NCBI GenBank assembly: GCA_964653075.1
Contig: CAZZAX010000001.1
Coordinates: 76,054 to 140,053, forward strand
From: NIOZ-UU13 sp964653075
GTDB taxonomy: Bacteria > Planctomycetota > Phycisphaerae > Sedimentisphaerales > Anaerobacaceae
Reading direction: 5' to 3'
DNA length: 64,000 nt
The position numbers and the translations under genes are program-made. Under the pieces are notes generated by a model. It was not told the origin of the DNA, made no database searches, and saw only the letters and a program-made list of their open reading frames with translations. Shown here piece by piece: positions 25,741 through 35,496 of this stretch (positions are counted from its first letter, which is position 1; every line of letters begins with the position of its first letter).

Positions 25741-27153
25741 ATGAAAGACTCGAAAGCCGACTCAGTTAATATGACAAAGAGGATTAACCGGAGAGATTTT
25801 CTGGCCGGTGCCGCCACAGCCGCTGCTTTTACCATCGTACCTCGCCATGTACTCGGTGGTAATGGCAATACCGTACCCAGCGAAAAGGTTAACGTCGCCA
25901 TCATCGGCACGGGGGGCCAGGGTATCGTCAACATGAGACAGCTCTTCAACGAGCCCGATGTCCATATCGCCGCCCTCTGTGACATCAACAAACTCAGCGA
26001 CTATAGTATGTTCTACTACGGCGGCACAGCCGGTCTTAAACCTGCCCTGGACCTGGTCCGACAGAAATACGGCCAACCCTGTCCGACCTATCGAAATTAT
26101 AATCAAATGCTGGATGCCGAAGACATCGACGCAGTCCTCGTTGCTACGCCGGATCATTCTCATGCCATAGTCTGCCTCGCTGTCATCGCCAAGGGTAAAC
26201 ACCTCTATTGTGAAAAACCTCTCTGCCGAACAATTTACGAGACCCGCGTAGTCACCGAAGCCGCCCGCAAGGCCGGAGTCGCTACCCAGCTCGGTAATTA
26301 CGGACACTCCAGCGAAGATATTCTTCTGGCCTGCGAGTGGATATGGGACGGTGCCATCGGTGACGTACACGACGTTCACGCATGGACCAGTACAGGTGCT
26401 AACCGCTGGACCAGTTTCACCGACCGGCCCAGTGAAACTCCTCCTGTACCTGCCGGCTTCGATTGGCGGCGCTGGCTTCTGCCGGTACCTCCACGCCCCT
26501 ATCATCCGGACTACGCGCCAGTTCGCTGGCGCGCCTGGTGGCAGTTTGGCTCCGGCACAATAGGCGATTTTGCCTGTCACCATCTGGACCCGGCCTTCTG
26601 GGCGCTCAAACTGGGCAAAAGCCCTGCCTTCAGCGTCGAGGCCAGCTCATCCGGTACTACTAATGAAACCTGTCCGGCCGCATCACTCATATACTTCCAT
26701 TTCCCGGCACGTGCCGGTATGCCGCCCGTACGCATTACCTGGTATGAAGGCGGACTTATGCCGCCGCGTCCTGTGGAACTTGAGGCAGGCAGAAACCTCG
26801 GCGATAATGGTATCCTCTACATCGGCACAAAGGGCGCTATCCTCGGTGAGGGTTGGTCAAGATCGCCCCGCATCATCCCCGAATCCAAAATGAGAGCATA
26901 TAAGAGGCCTCCAAAGACCCTGCCGCGAGCTAAAGGACACCACCGCAACTGGCTTGACGCATGCAAGGGTAAAGGCCGGCCAAGCACTCACTTCGACTAT
27001 TCCGGCCCTCTGACCGAATTCACTCTCATGGGCAACGTTGCACTCAGAGCCGGTAAGAAATTGGATTTTGACTGGAAGAACATGAATATAACAAATGTTC
27101 CCGACGCCAATAAATTTATCAAACCGAACTATCGTGACGGCTGGACTATATAG
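25741..27153 (+). CDS. Tat-exported Gfo/Idh/MocA family oxidoreductase
   Basis: 470 residues. GAAGGAGAAAATAG precedes the ATG. INRRDFLAGAATAAAFTIVP is a twin-arginine signal. VNVAIIGTGGQGIVNMRQL is the Rossmann loop, ATPDHSHA and YCEKPLCRTIYETR carry the cofactor-side motifs, and GDFACHHLDPAFWALKL belongs to the C-terminal domain typical of the planctomycete branch. It is likely a periplasmic sugar oxidoreductase. It precedes an NRAMP-like transporter by 107 bp on the same strand. Confidence 0.88.
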   Translation: MKDSKADSVNMTKRINRRDFLAGAATAAAFTIVPRHVLGGNGNTVPSEKVNVAIIGTGGQGIVNMRQLFNEPDVHIAALCDINKLSDYSMFYYGGTAGLKPALDLVRQKYGQPCPTYRNYNQMLDAEDIDAVLVATPDHSHAIVCLAVIAKGKHLYCEKPLCRTIYETRVVTEAARKAGVATQLGNYGHSSEDILLACEWIWDGAIGDVHDVHAWTSTGANRWTSFTDRPSETPPVPAGFDWRRWLLPVPPRPYHPDYAPVRWRAWWQFGSGTIGDFACHHLDPAFWALKLGKSPAFSVEASSSGTTNETCPAASLIYFHFPARAGMPPVRITWYEGGLMPPRPVELEAGRNLGDNGILYIGTKGAILGEGWSRSPRIIPESKMRAYKRPPKTLPRAKGHHRNWLDACKGKGRPSTHFDYSGPLTEFTLMGNVALRAGKKLDFDWKNMNITNVPDANKFIKPNYRDGWTI

Positions 27154-27260
27154 ATAAGAATTAGGGGCACGTTTACTATGAGGGCTGAACATTGAGATTC
27201 TGAACGCCGTAAAATGGCCTGCAAAACCAATTCGCTGATGATAAAAAAGGGAGTTGTGTA

Positions 27261-28715
27261 TTGAAGAAAGATCAGCAAGATCAGAACTGCACTCAGGATA
27301 ATTTGGTAAAAGGATTGCCAACGTTCACTGCATCGGCTCCCGAGATTATTGCAAAAGAAAAGGCTGATTTGGCAGAGCTTGATACCAAAGGTCTTCTGGC
27401 GCGGTGGAAGGGTTATTTTAGCAAAACAGGCCCCGGCTGGCTTCAGAGCGCCCTCGTGCTCGGCAGTGGAAGCGCCATGGCGTCTCTTTTTGCAGGTGCT
27501 TTTCTTCAGTACAAACTGCTCTGGGTTCAGCCCTTGGCGATGGCACTGGGCATAATCCTATTTGCAGCCATGTCATATCAAACACTATCCACGGGAGTCC
27601 GGCCCTTTGACGCAATGAAGCACTACATCCATCCTGTTGTCGCCTGGAGCTGGGTAATTGGGGCTTTGCTTGCAACTATAATTTGGCATTTGCCCCAATA
27701 CGCACTGGCCGCCGGGATGACTGATGATATGATAAAGGCAATTACCGGCTGGCAGCCGTCATCATCCACTTCGCAGACAATCGTATTGATTTGCATCGGT
27801 CTCTTTGTCCTTACAATATCAACTATTGCCACCTGGAGCTATGGCAGCGGGCATAGAGGGGTCAGATTCTATGAACGCATTCTCAAAGGTCTTGTCTGGA
27901 TGATTATCCTTGCCTTCACAATCGTGATAGTACGCCGGGCAATAGGAGGAGGTGTGCAGTGGGGTAAGCTGTTCAAAGGATTCTTACCACTGCATATTCC
28001 GACGGACCCGCGGGGAGTTTCTATTGTAATGGCGGCCTTTAGTGCAGCTACGGGGATAAACGCCACATTTCTCTTTCCTTATACTCTACTTGCACGAGGA
28101 TGGGGCAAAGAACACAAAGGCCTATCCAGATTCGATTTGATCACCGGTATGCTGCTGCCGTTTTGTATCGCAACGACATTAATGGTCATCGCAACCGGAT
28201 GCACGATTTACGACCCTGTGCGATTTGCTTCTGGCTCTACCAGGCTTTCGCCCATCGAAGCAGCCGCCATGCTTGAGTCGGCAGGACTGAGCATGTTCTT
28301 TTCAAGGATCGTTTTCGGCCTGGGAATACTGGGCATGGCTCTGAGCTCAATTACTATGCACATGCTCATCTGTGGTTTCGCCGCCTGTGAGGTATTCGGT
28401 GTCGAACCGGGCGGATGGCGTTACCGCCTGGCCTGCCTGATTCCTGCACCCGGTGTAGTCGGTGTCGTACTCTGGGGATATATAGGGCCCTGGATCGCCA
28501 TACCTGCCTCGGCGATTTGCGGCCTGATGCTGCCCATCGCCTTCATTGCCTTCTTCGTCCTCAACAATAGTAAAAGGTATCTCGGCCAGGACAAACCAAC
28601 TGGCGTAAAAGCACTGGTTTGGAATATCGCGATGCTTATTTCTATTGGCGCCACGATAGCCAGCATAGTCTATTATCTTCCTTCATTAGTCGATTATCTT
28701 CATTCTTTAATATGA
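27261..28715 (+). CDS. NRAMP-related transporter lacking the canonical metal-binding DPGN motif
   Basis: 484 residues. The TTG start has AAGGGAG six bases upstream. About eleven hydrophobic segments follow a ~50-residue cytoplasmic N-terminus. The first helix reads TGPGWLQSALVLGSGSAMASL, where Mn/Fe NRAMP proteins have a DPGN motif, and the helix-6 segment is STRLSPIEAAAML, not the usual MPHN type. The protein therefore belongs to the broad NRAMP-like superfamily, but its substrate is probably not Mn2+ or Fe2+. By context it could import the product of the upstream oxidoreductase. Confidence 0.7.
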   Translation: MKKDQQDQNCTQDNLVKGLPTFTASAPEIIAKEKADLAELDTKGLLARWKGYFSKTGPGWLQSALVLGSGSAMASLFAGAFLQYKLLWVQPLAMALGIILFAAMSYQTLSTGVRPFDAMKHYIHPVVAWSWVIGALLATIIWHLPQYALAAGMTDDMIKAITGWQPSSSTSQTIVLICIGLFVLTISTIATWSYGSGHRGVRFYERILKGLVWMIILAFTIVIVRRAIGGGVQWGKLFKGFLPLHIPTDPRGVSIVMAAFSAATGINATFLFPYTLLARGWGKEHKGLSRFDLITGMLLPFCIATTLMVIATGCTIYDPVRFASGSTRLSPIEAAAMLESAGLSMFFSRIVFGLGILGMALSSITMHMLICGFAACEVFGVEPGGWRYRLACLIPAPGVVGVVLWGYIGPWIAIPASAICGLMLPIAFIAFFVLNNSKRYLGQDKPTGVKALVWNIAMLISIGATIASIVYYLPSLVDYLHSLI

Positions 28716-28775
28716 TAGCAGCCGACAGAACAGGCACCTGTTACTGTTCGAACACAAGACCTCAGCCCGACAGGT

Positions 28776-29612
28776 TTATCCTTTCTCAGGACCTGAACTG
28801 CTCCATATTGCTTTGATGTTGTCCTTAATCCGCTCGCCGCGATACATCCTCATAAAATATCGTTGAACTTTTAATCCGCTCGACTCGGCGACTTTCAATG
28901 CACGGGTATTATCAACAGGTATATCAATGAATACTGACTTTCCTGCGCAACGAATCAAAACATCTTGCAATAAAACTGCACCTGCATCTGCGATAGCAAT
29001 GCACGGACCTATCTGGATGGCATTTGCTCCGGGACGCGTTAAGATAAATCCCTCTATTGTGTCGTCGTGAGGAATGACATGTATGCCTTCTGGAAATTCC
29101 CTAAAAAAACTGCTAAGCATTTTCCCTCGATTCGTCCCGGTCATCCGCTTGTCGAACTCAATTATACTTGCATATATCGCCGGGGCAGCTTTCGTTACGG
29201 TCGTCCCCTTTTTGCCCGGCTGTGCTATACCTTCGTACCGAGCTAATCGGTATTCCGGCACAAAACCCAATTTCTCGTAGATAGGCTGACCTGCAAAAGT
29301 TGCATCAAGACGAACAGTTCGTACTTTTCTCTCATCAAGATAATTAAGAGAATACCTCAAAAGTTCTGTGCCGATTCCTTTGCCGCGAACGTCCACATCT
29401 ACCAGCACCATAGCTATCCAGGCCGTACTTTCAAAGATACAGGTAGTAGTAGTCCCTACGGAACGCCCGGCAAGGTCGGCTACAAAACAGCCTTCGGGCT
29501 CCATCTTCAAAAAACGCAGCCAATCAGATTCGACTTGGTTCCATCCCGCCTGCCGGGTCAATTTCAACCCGAACTGCACATCGTTGATTGTCATTTGTCG
29601 AATCTCTATCAT
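28776..29612 (-). CDS. GNAT N-acetyltransferase, two-domain
   Basis: The start is taken at MIEIRQMTINDVQFG (278 residues); a frame extension to 29630 has no better ribosome site. The N-terminal GNAT domain includes IAMVLVDVDVRGKGIGTELLRYSL (acetyl-CoA pyrophosphate loop) and YEKLGFVPEYRLARYEG. The C-terminal ~130 residues form the second GNAT-like half seen in PF18014-type acetyltransferases. The substrate is unknown. It converges with the transporter gene. Confidence 0.82.
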   Translation of the reverse strand: MIEIRQMTINDVQFGLKLTRQAGWNQVESDWLRFLKMEPEGCFVADLAGRSVGTTTTCIFESTAWIAMVLVDVDVRGKGIGTELLRYSLNYLDERKVRTVRLDATFAGQPIYEKLGFVPEYRLARYEGIAQPGKKGTTVTKAAPAIYASIIEFDKRMTGTNRGKMLSSFFREFPEGIHVIPHDDTIEGFILTRPGANAIQIGPCIAIADAGAVLLQDVLIRCAGKSVFIDIPVDNTRALKVAESSGLKVQRYFMRMYRGERIKDNIKAIWSSSGPEKG

Positions 29613-29844
29613 TTTGTCGGATTCTAACAAATTTACAGTATGTACAACAGCTTTGATTTCCGTACGATATAGATATCCAGGATATATATACTTAATACAT
29701 CTATGTTAAAATAATTCAGCCGAAAAGCTCGAATTCCTGAGGTAAATTTGATATTATATTTAAGATGAGATTTTCTGAGGATAATGTTCCTCAGCAAAAC
29801 CATATCATCTTTAACTAAGGGACTATATTTGAGAGTGAAAATTA

Positions 29845-31257
29845 ATGAAAAACATAAAAAGACGTGATTTCTTAAAGATGGCGGCTATGGGGGCTTTAAC
29901 TTGTATGAGTAGAGTCTCATTTGGTGCCGGTAAAGCCACTAAACCCAACTTCGTTTTCATTATTGCCGATGACTGCACTTTCCGGGACATCGGCTGCTAC
30001 GGTGGACAGGCTTATACACCGAACATAGACAAACTTGCATCCGAAGGGATGCGTTTTACACAATGTTTCCAGGCGGCGCCAATGTGCTCACCCACACGGC
30101 ACAACATCTATACCGGCCTGTACCCGGTCAAGAGCGGCGCCTATCCTAACCACACCTTTGCCAAAGAGGGTACCAAAAGCGTTGTCCACTACCTAAAACC
30201 GCTCGGCTACCGCATAGCCTTGAGCGGCAAGCGGCATATTAATCCGGTGGAAATATTTCCGTTCGAGTATTCAGGCAAAAGAAATAATCCCGACTTCGCA
30301 GCCATCGACAAGTTCATAAGCGAGTGCAAAAAAGGCGGGACGCCTTTCTGCCTCTTTGCCTGCTCCAACGAGCCGCACTCACCATGGAACAAGGGCGATG
30401 CCTCACGCTACGATGCGGCCACATTGAAACTGCCGCCATACTTCGTTGATACCGAGCAGACACGTGAGAATATGACGAGGTATTTGGCCGAGATTACGTA
30501 TTATGACGGACAGGTTGGCCAGGCCCTTGAAATTCTGGACAAGTACAACCTTGCGAAAAATACATTGGTGATAGTGGTCAGTGAGCAGGGTTCGAGTTTT
30601 CCCTTTGGAAAATGGACGTGTTACGATACGGGGCTGCAATCCGCCTTTATTGCCCGCTGGCCCGGCAAAATCAAGCCCGGCAAAGTCAACAACGCATTGA
30701 TAGAATACGTCGATGTTCTGCCGACATATATAGAGGCGGCAGGTGAAATGCCGCCATCGATACTCGATGGAAAAAGTCTCTTGCCGGTTCTGCTGGGAAA
30801 AGCAAAAGAACATAAGAGATATGTCTTCGGTGAAATGACGACACGCGGTATTAATAATGGCTCTGAATATTTCGGCATTCGTTCGATTCGCTCGCGCAGA
30901 TTTAAATACGTCTGGAACTTCACCCCGGAAACAAAATTCCGGAATGCCTGCACTAATTCGAAAATCTTCAAGTCCTGGCAGGATAAAGCGGCAACCGATA
31001 ACGATGCCGCGGACAAGGTTCGCCGTTACGAACAAAGACCGGCAGAAGAGCTGTATGATGTTACGAAGGACCGATATGAGTGGAACAATCTGGCCGACGA
31101 CCCGAAATACGCAAGAGTAAAAGCAGGACTCAGGAGACGACTTCTGGAATGGATGGAAGCTATGGGAGACAAAGGCCAGCAGACAGAACTTGAAGCATTG
31201 GAGCACCAGGCCAAAAACATGCCCAAAAAAAGCAAGAAAAAGAAAAAAGCTAATTAA
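29845..31257 (+). CDS. Tat-exported sulfatase
   Basis: 470 residues. IKRRDFLKMAAMGALTC is a twin-arginine signal. NFVFIIADDCTFRDIGCYGG supplies the metal-binding Asp pair. APMCSPTRHNIYTGLYP is the sulfatase signature whose Cys becomes formylglycine. SGKRHINP and SEQGSSFPFGKWTCYD carry further active-site residues. The C-terminus ends in a Lys-rich tail (KKSKKKKKAN). It probably removes sulfate from a glycan; the specificity cannot be read. The maturase needed for formylglycine is not in the window. A CTGAGGA/TCCTCAG hairpin lies at 29775-29794 upstream. Confidence 0.9.
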   Translation: MKNIKRRDFLKMAAMGALTCMSRVSFGAGKATKPNFVFIIADDCTFRDIGCYGGQAYTPNIDKLASEGMRFTQCFQAAPMCSPTRHNIYTGLYPVKSGAYPNHTFAKEGTKSVVHYLKPLGYRIALSGKRHINPVEIFPFEYSGKRNNPDFAAIDKFISECKKGGTPFCLFACSNEPHSPWNKGDASRYDAATLKLPPYFVDTEQTRENMTRYLAEITYYDGQVGQALEILDKYNLAKNTLVIVVSEQGSSFPFGKWTCYDTGLQSAFIARWPGKIKPGKVNNALIEYVDVLPTYIEAAGEMPPSILDGKSLLPVLLGKAKEHKRYVFGEMTTRGINNGSEYFGIRSIRSRRFKYVWNFTPETKFRNACTNSKIFKSWQDKAATDNDAADKVRRYEQRPAEELYDVTKDRYEWNNLADDPKYARVKAGLRRRLLEWMEAMGDKGQQTELEALEHQAKNMPKKSKKKKKAN

Positions 31258-31346
31258 TAATTTAATATTCTCACATAGAAGTTTTGTTCAATTATAAAAG
31301 ATATTCTACATAGAACTGATCCTCAGAAATATAAAAGGAGCAATAT

Positions 31347-33398
31347 ATGTCAATCGTAAGAATTACTACATTCTTCCTCTGCTGTTTCTCCCAGATTTTT
31401 ATTTTCACGTCAAATGGCACAGCTAAAGAGAAATCCAACCCTGCCGACGACAAGAAATTACCGAAACGACTTAGGCGGGATGAGAGCTTTTTCGGTATCC
31501 ATTTCGACCTGCATGCAAGAGAAACTGATGATCAAATCGGCAAAAATGTTACACCCCGCATGGTGACAAATATTATTGAAATAGTTAAACCAGACTACAT
31601 CCAGTGCGACTGCAAAGGCCACCCAGGTATAACCAGCTATCCGACAAAAGTGGGAAATCGTGCGGCAGGCTATATAGGCGACCAGTTGAAAATATGGCGA
31701 GATGTAACCGCTCGGTACGGCGTTGCTCTATTTATGCACTACTCAGGCGTTTGGGACAGTGCTGCAATCAAAAAACACCCAGAATGGGCTAGCATCGACT
31801 CGAATGGAAAACGCGATAACAGAATGACCTCCGTCTTCGGGCCTTATGTAGATGAACTGTTGATACCACAACTCAAGGAACTCCGCGACAAATACAATGT
31901 CGATGGAGTCTGGGTTGACGGTGAGTGCTGGTCCGTCAAACACGACTGGTCCGAAGCAGCTGTCAAGGCCTTTCAAAAGGAAACCGCTATTACACAGGTC
32001 CCACGCAAGCCATCCGATCCGCATTATCTCGAATACACACAATTTTGTCGCGATGGTTTCCGCAAATACTTCAATCATTACGTCACCGCCCTGCATAAGC
32101 ACGACCCCGAGTTCCAGATATGTGGAAACTGGGCATTCAGTTCATTCATGCCCGAACCTGTAAGTATCGATGTCGATTTCCTCAGTGGTGATTTCAGCCC
32201 GAATGACGCCCTCAACTCCGCTCGCCTCGAAGGCAGATGCCTTAGAAGCCAGAACCGGGCATGGGACCTTATGTCATGGAGCTTCTATCGAGCATCCGAT
32301 GGAGCACGCAGCACAAAAAGCGTAGTTCAGCTTCAACAGGAAGCTGCCGTCGTGCTTGCACTCGGCGGCGGTTACCAAGCATACTTCAAGCAGAAACGAG
32401 ACTTATCAATCTACGACTGGCAGGTGGATATAATGGCGGGTGTCGCCGAGTTCTGCCGAGCCCGTCAGAAATTTTGCCACAAAGCCGAGCCCGTTCCACA
32501 AATTGCTCTTGTTTATTCCGGAGCGGCCACCTACCGCAATACGTCCCGACTTTTCGGTTCATGGGCATCAGTACTCTCACCACTGGATGGGATTTTAAGA
32601 GCATTATTGAATAACCAGTATTCCGTGGATGTTCTCGTCGAACATCACATCAAAGGTAATATGCAGAAATACCCCATTATTGTGATTCCCGAATGGGACT
32701 ATCTCGATCCGGATTTCATAAGTGAACTCGTGACTTACACTCGCAATGGCGGCAGCCTCCTCGTAATCGGGCCAAAAGCTGCCTCAATGTTCAAGCAGCA
32801 TCTTGGTGTCACCTTCGAAGGAAAACCTGATATCAAAACTCAATGGCTCGACCATAACGGTCGCCTGGGAGCATTTAAAGCCTTATCACAACCTGTGAAA
32901 CCAGCAATTAACACAGAATCTTTCGGCAGGCTCTATCAGGAAAATGATGTTAAGGGTAGTTTTGAGATTGCCGGCTCGATATCTGAGCTTGACAAGGGTA
33001 AAATCGCCGCAGTTTATTTCAACTTCGGCCAGCGCTACAAAACAGCAGCGACAGCGGTCGCAAGGGATTTCATCGGCGGACTCGCTCAGCGCCTTTTTCC
33101 CCGCCCTGCGGTTGAAGTAACCGGTTCACACTATGTTGACGTCTCAGTAAATACGATTGACGGCAAGCTAGCAGTGAATCTTGTAAACACAGCCGGACCT
33201 CACGACGATGATAAAATACACGTCTTTGATGACATCCCCAGCCTTGGAAAGTTGAAAGTTAAAATCCGCAGTAAAAACAGGCCCAAAAAAATCATTCTCC
33301 AGCCGGCCGATAAACAACTCCAATTCAAATATCGCGATGGCATAGTAGAGCTGACATTACCCCGGCTGAACATTCATGACATTATAATAACAGAATAA
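31347..33398 (+). CDS. secreted glycoside hydrolase with TIM barrel and GATase-like domain (alpha-L-fucosidase/GH42-like)
   Basis: 683 residues. AAAAGGAG precedes the ATG and a signal peptide is present. Residues ~45-360 form a TIM-barrel-type domain, with FFGIHFDLHARETD, GVALFMHYSGVWD and YNVDGVWVDGECWSV; the Asp/Glu cluster is a likely catalytic site. Residues ~390-560 resemble the beta-galactosidase trimerisation (GATase-like) domain: YPIIVIPEWDYLDPDFISELV, YTRNGGSLLVIGP. A small C-terminal beta domain follows. This layout occurs in GH42- and GH151-type enzymes, so an exo-glycosidase such as an alpha-L-fucosidase is likely. It lies 89 bp downstream of the sulfatase gene on the same strand. 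Confidence 0.72.
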   Translation: MSIVRITTFFLCCFSQIFIFTSNGTAKEKSNPADDKKLPKRLRRDESFFGIHFDLHARETDDQIGKNVTPRMVTNIIEIVKPDYIQCDCKGHPGITSYPTKVGNRAAGYIGDQLKIWRDVTARYGVALFMHYSGVWDSAAIKKHPEWASIDSNGKRDNRMTSVFGPYVDELLIPQLKELRDKYNVDGVWVDGECWSVKHDWSEAAVKAFQKETAITQVPRKPSDPHYLEYTQFCRDGFRKYFNHYVTALHKHDPEFQICGNWAFSSFMPEPVSIDVDFLSGDFSPNDALNSARLEGRCLRSQNRAWDLMSWSFYRASDGARSTKSVVQLQQEAAVVLALGGGYQAYFKQKRDLSIYDWQVDIMAGVAEFCRARQKFCHKAEPVPQIALVYSGAATYRNTSRLFGSWASVLSPLDGILRALLNNQYSVDVLVEHHIKGNMQKYPIIVIPEWDYLDPDFISELVTYTRNGGSLLVIGPKAASMFKQHLGVTFEGKPDIKTQWLDHNGRLGAFKALSQPVKPAINTESFGRLYQENDVKGSFEIAGSISELDKGKIAAVYFNFGQRYKTAATAVARDFIGGLAQRLFPRPAVEVTGSHYVDVSVNTIDGKLAVNLVNTAGPHDDDKIHVFDDIPSLGKLKVKIRSKNRPKKIILQPADKQLQFKYRDGIVELTLPRLNIHDIIITE

Positions 33399-33453
33399 AA
33401 TACCCGTCGGAAAACGGCAGTGATATGAAATACCTACTATGCTTATTTAACAA

Positions 33454-35283
33454 CTAAAGACTAAATTCAATCAGCTCATCATCCGTCATAGCATCTTCCT
33501 CCGGATTTGGCACAAGAAAATACGTCGCCTTGCAGCCTGGGTCGGCATACTCAGTAAGGGTCAGTTTTATGTCGGCTTTGCTCGCAGCATTGTAATTATT
33601 TGGATTCCAGAATAAAGCCTCACAGGTTAGACCATCGGGACGAATAGTATCGTCTTTGCCGGACAGCTTAACAGAAGTCGGATCAAGCCACATAAGCCTC
33701 ATTATATCAGGATCAAAATCTTTTTGACGTTCAGGATTCAGACAAAATAACATAGGACCACGCATAACAGCAACACGACCCGCCTGACTCTTTCTTCCTC
33801 TTATCAGCCGCCAGGACATCGGCATTTGCAGCCTGATTTCGTCACCGGCTTTCCACTTCCGGCTAACCATAAAGAATGAACCACCCCCGGCGGTCATCCT
33901 GGTTGTATCTCCATTAATTGTGATATTCGCTTTGTCACACCAACGCGGAATCCGCAGATACAACGGAAAATGAGATGGTTTTGATGGCTTGAGGTGAATA
34001 ACCACGTTTCCCGAGTTTGGATAATCTGTGACTTGATGAACCTTAAGGGACAAACCTTTTCTGACATCTAAAACAGCAGAAGATGCGGCATATAGATTGA
34101 TAGCCAGGCCTTCGTTCCAACGGTAATAGAGCATACCCGGCAGTTCAGCTATAATTCGCCTGAAATTGCACGGACAACAATAAGTATCGCCGTCGAAATA
34201 CACACGCGGCCCCTCGAAAGGTGAGTAATATCTAAGACGACGGCCATCGGGGGACTGTGCAGCAAATAATCCATTGTATATCGCTCGCTCCATTATATCA
34301 CCATAGATGGATTCACCTTCGATCTGAAGCATAGTATCCAGCCATTGAATCAGATAGGCCGTGGAACAGGTCTCCCCCAATTTAAAAAATCCCTGCTGAT
34401 TACTATGCCAGCATTCCTGATAACCGCAAAGTCCCGGCACCAACAGCCCATCCCCTCTAACTAAAAAATCGAAGGTTTTCCGCGACTGGTTCATTAATCC
34501 CGGATTCGGCTGCAACTGATTTAACCTTAATTGCGCAAGACAATGGCACAAATGATAATATGCGTGTCCTTCGAGATTTCCCCATCGCCCTTGAATTAGC
34601 TCTGTGTCCCAGTCCGCCAGTTTTCTGTGTTCCACGCAAAAATCCAGGTATCGCTTTTCACTGGTTTGCTCGTATAAAGCAAGCATCGCTTCTTCCAGAC
34701 CCGTAGTTGCAACATAGACCGAAATCCAGTCATTCGTTTTTCGATTCGGCTCAGCAGACCAGCACCTTATTATATAGTCCGCCAGCTTCCTTGCAGCTTC
34801 GAGTGACGATTTTTCTTTGAAATACTTATAGTCGCTGGTCATACCTAATACGATATAGCCCATCTCATGAATGTCCCACAATTGCCACATTCGCTTTTGA
34901 GGCACGCATATGCCTATATATCCGTCTTTTTCCTGAGTCTTAATAGTTTCATAAACGATATGTTTCTTAAGATTGAGTACCTTCTCATTTTTGGTATGTG
35001 CAGCGAATCTAACAAGACTATCGATAAATTTGCCTAAACCTATATATCCGCCCTGACGGTTTCTCTGCTTAAAGGGAAGAAGAAAATCTTTTTCCACATC
35101 AAGCACTAACACGTTGTTGTTTATGGTGATATCAATCCGGCGGCCAATTTCACCATCGACTTTCACCCGATCAATATTAAGCGGAGTAAGTTTCTCTGCC
35201 GCATATAAAGGATTGATTGTTACGCCGATAAATAACAGCACTAATAAAGTTAAGCCTGTCTTGATTTTCTTTTGTTTGTCCAT
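33454..35283 (-). CDS. GH127/DUF1680-type beta-L-arabinofuranosidase-like protein
   Basis: 609 residues with a signal peptide ending near LYAAEK. The (alpha/alpha)6 barrel has GGYIGLGKFIDSLVRF and DIHEMGYIVLGM. KLGETCSTAYLIQW and DTYCCPCNFRRIIAELP match the Glu-x-Cys and Cys-Cys positions that bind zinc in characterised GH127 enzymes. YYRWNEGLAINLYAAS is the family's next block. It likely releases arabinofuranose or a related pentose in the periplasm. It converges with the GH gene upstream and has its own promoter. Confidence 0.87.
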   Translation of the reverse strand: MDKQKKIKTGLTLLVLLFIGVTINPLYAAEKLTPLNIDRVKVDGEIGRRIDITINNNVLVLDVEKDFLLPFKQRNRQGGYIGLGKFIDSLVRFAAHTKNEKVLNLKKHIVYETIKTQEKDGYIGICVPQKRMWQLWDIHEMGYIVLGMTSDYKYFKEKSSLEAARKLADYIIRCWSAEPNRKTNDWISVYVATTGLEEAMLALYEQTSEKRYLDFCVEHRKLADWDTELIQGRWGNLEGHAYYHLCHCLAQLRLNQLQPNPGLMNQSRKTFDFLVRGDGLLVPGLCGYQECWHSNQQGFFKLGETCSTAYLIQWLDTMLQIEGESIYGDIMERAIYNGLFAAQSPDGRRLRYYSPFEGPRVYFDGDTYCCPCNFRRIIAELPGMLYYRWNEGLAINLYAASSAVLDVRKGLSLKVHQVTDYPNSGNVVIHLKPSKPSHFPLYLRIPRWCDKANITINGDTTRMTAGGGSFFMVSRKWKAGDEIRLQMPMSWRLIRGRKSQAGRVAVMRGPMLFCLNPERQKDFDPDIMRLMWLDPTSVKLSGKDDTIRPDGLTCEALFWNPNNYNAASKADIKLTLTEYADPGCKATYFLVPNPEEDAMTDDELIEFSL

Positions 35284-35309
35284 AATGATGTCTCCTGACT
35301 GAAGTGCAT

Positions 35310-35338
35310 ATTGTACAATTACTGAGTTTTCAAATCAA
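35310..35338 (-). promoter_or_regulatory. promoter of GH127-like gene
   Basis: On the minus strand TTGATT, 17 bases, then TACAAT, 26 bases before the start codon. Confidence 0.6.
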
Positions 35339-35496
35339 CGTAAATGGGAATCCTGTGAATAGAACCACGACAAAATCATTTTAGATTTGTAAAATCAAGG
35401 TTTTTATGCTAATCTTTCCGCATGAACAAGGAAGTTAAAGAAAGACCTCAAAACACATAGTTTTTCAAATCACAAGAGGATGAGAAAGGAGCAAAA

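Noticed and set aside
25762..26583. 273-codon minus-strand frame, and similar long frames at 30403-31206 and 55667-56464
   Set aside because: All are antisense shadows of Gfo/Idh/MocA or sulfatase genes with recognised motifs.
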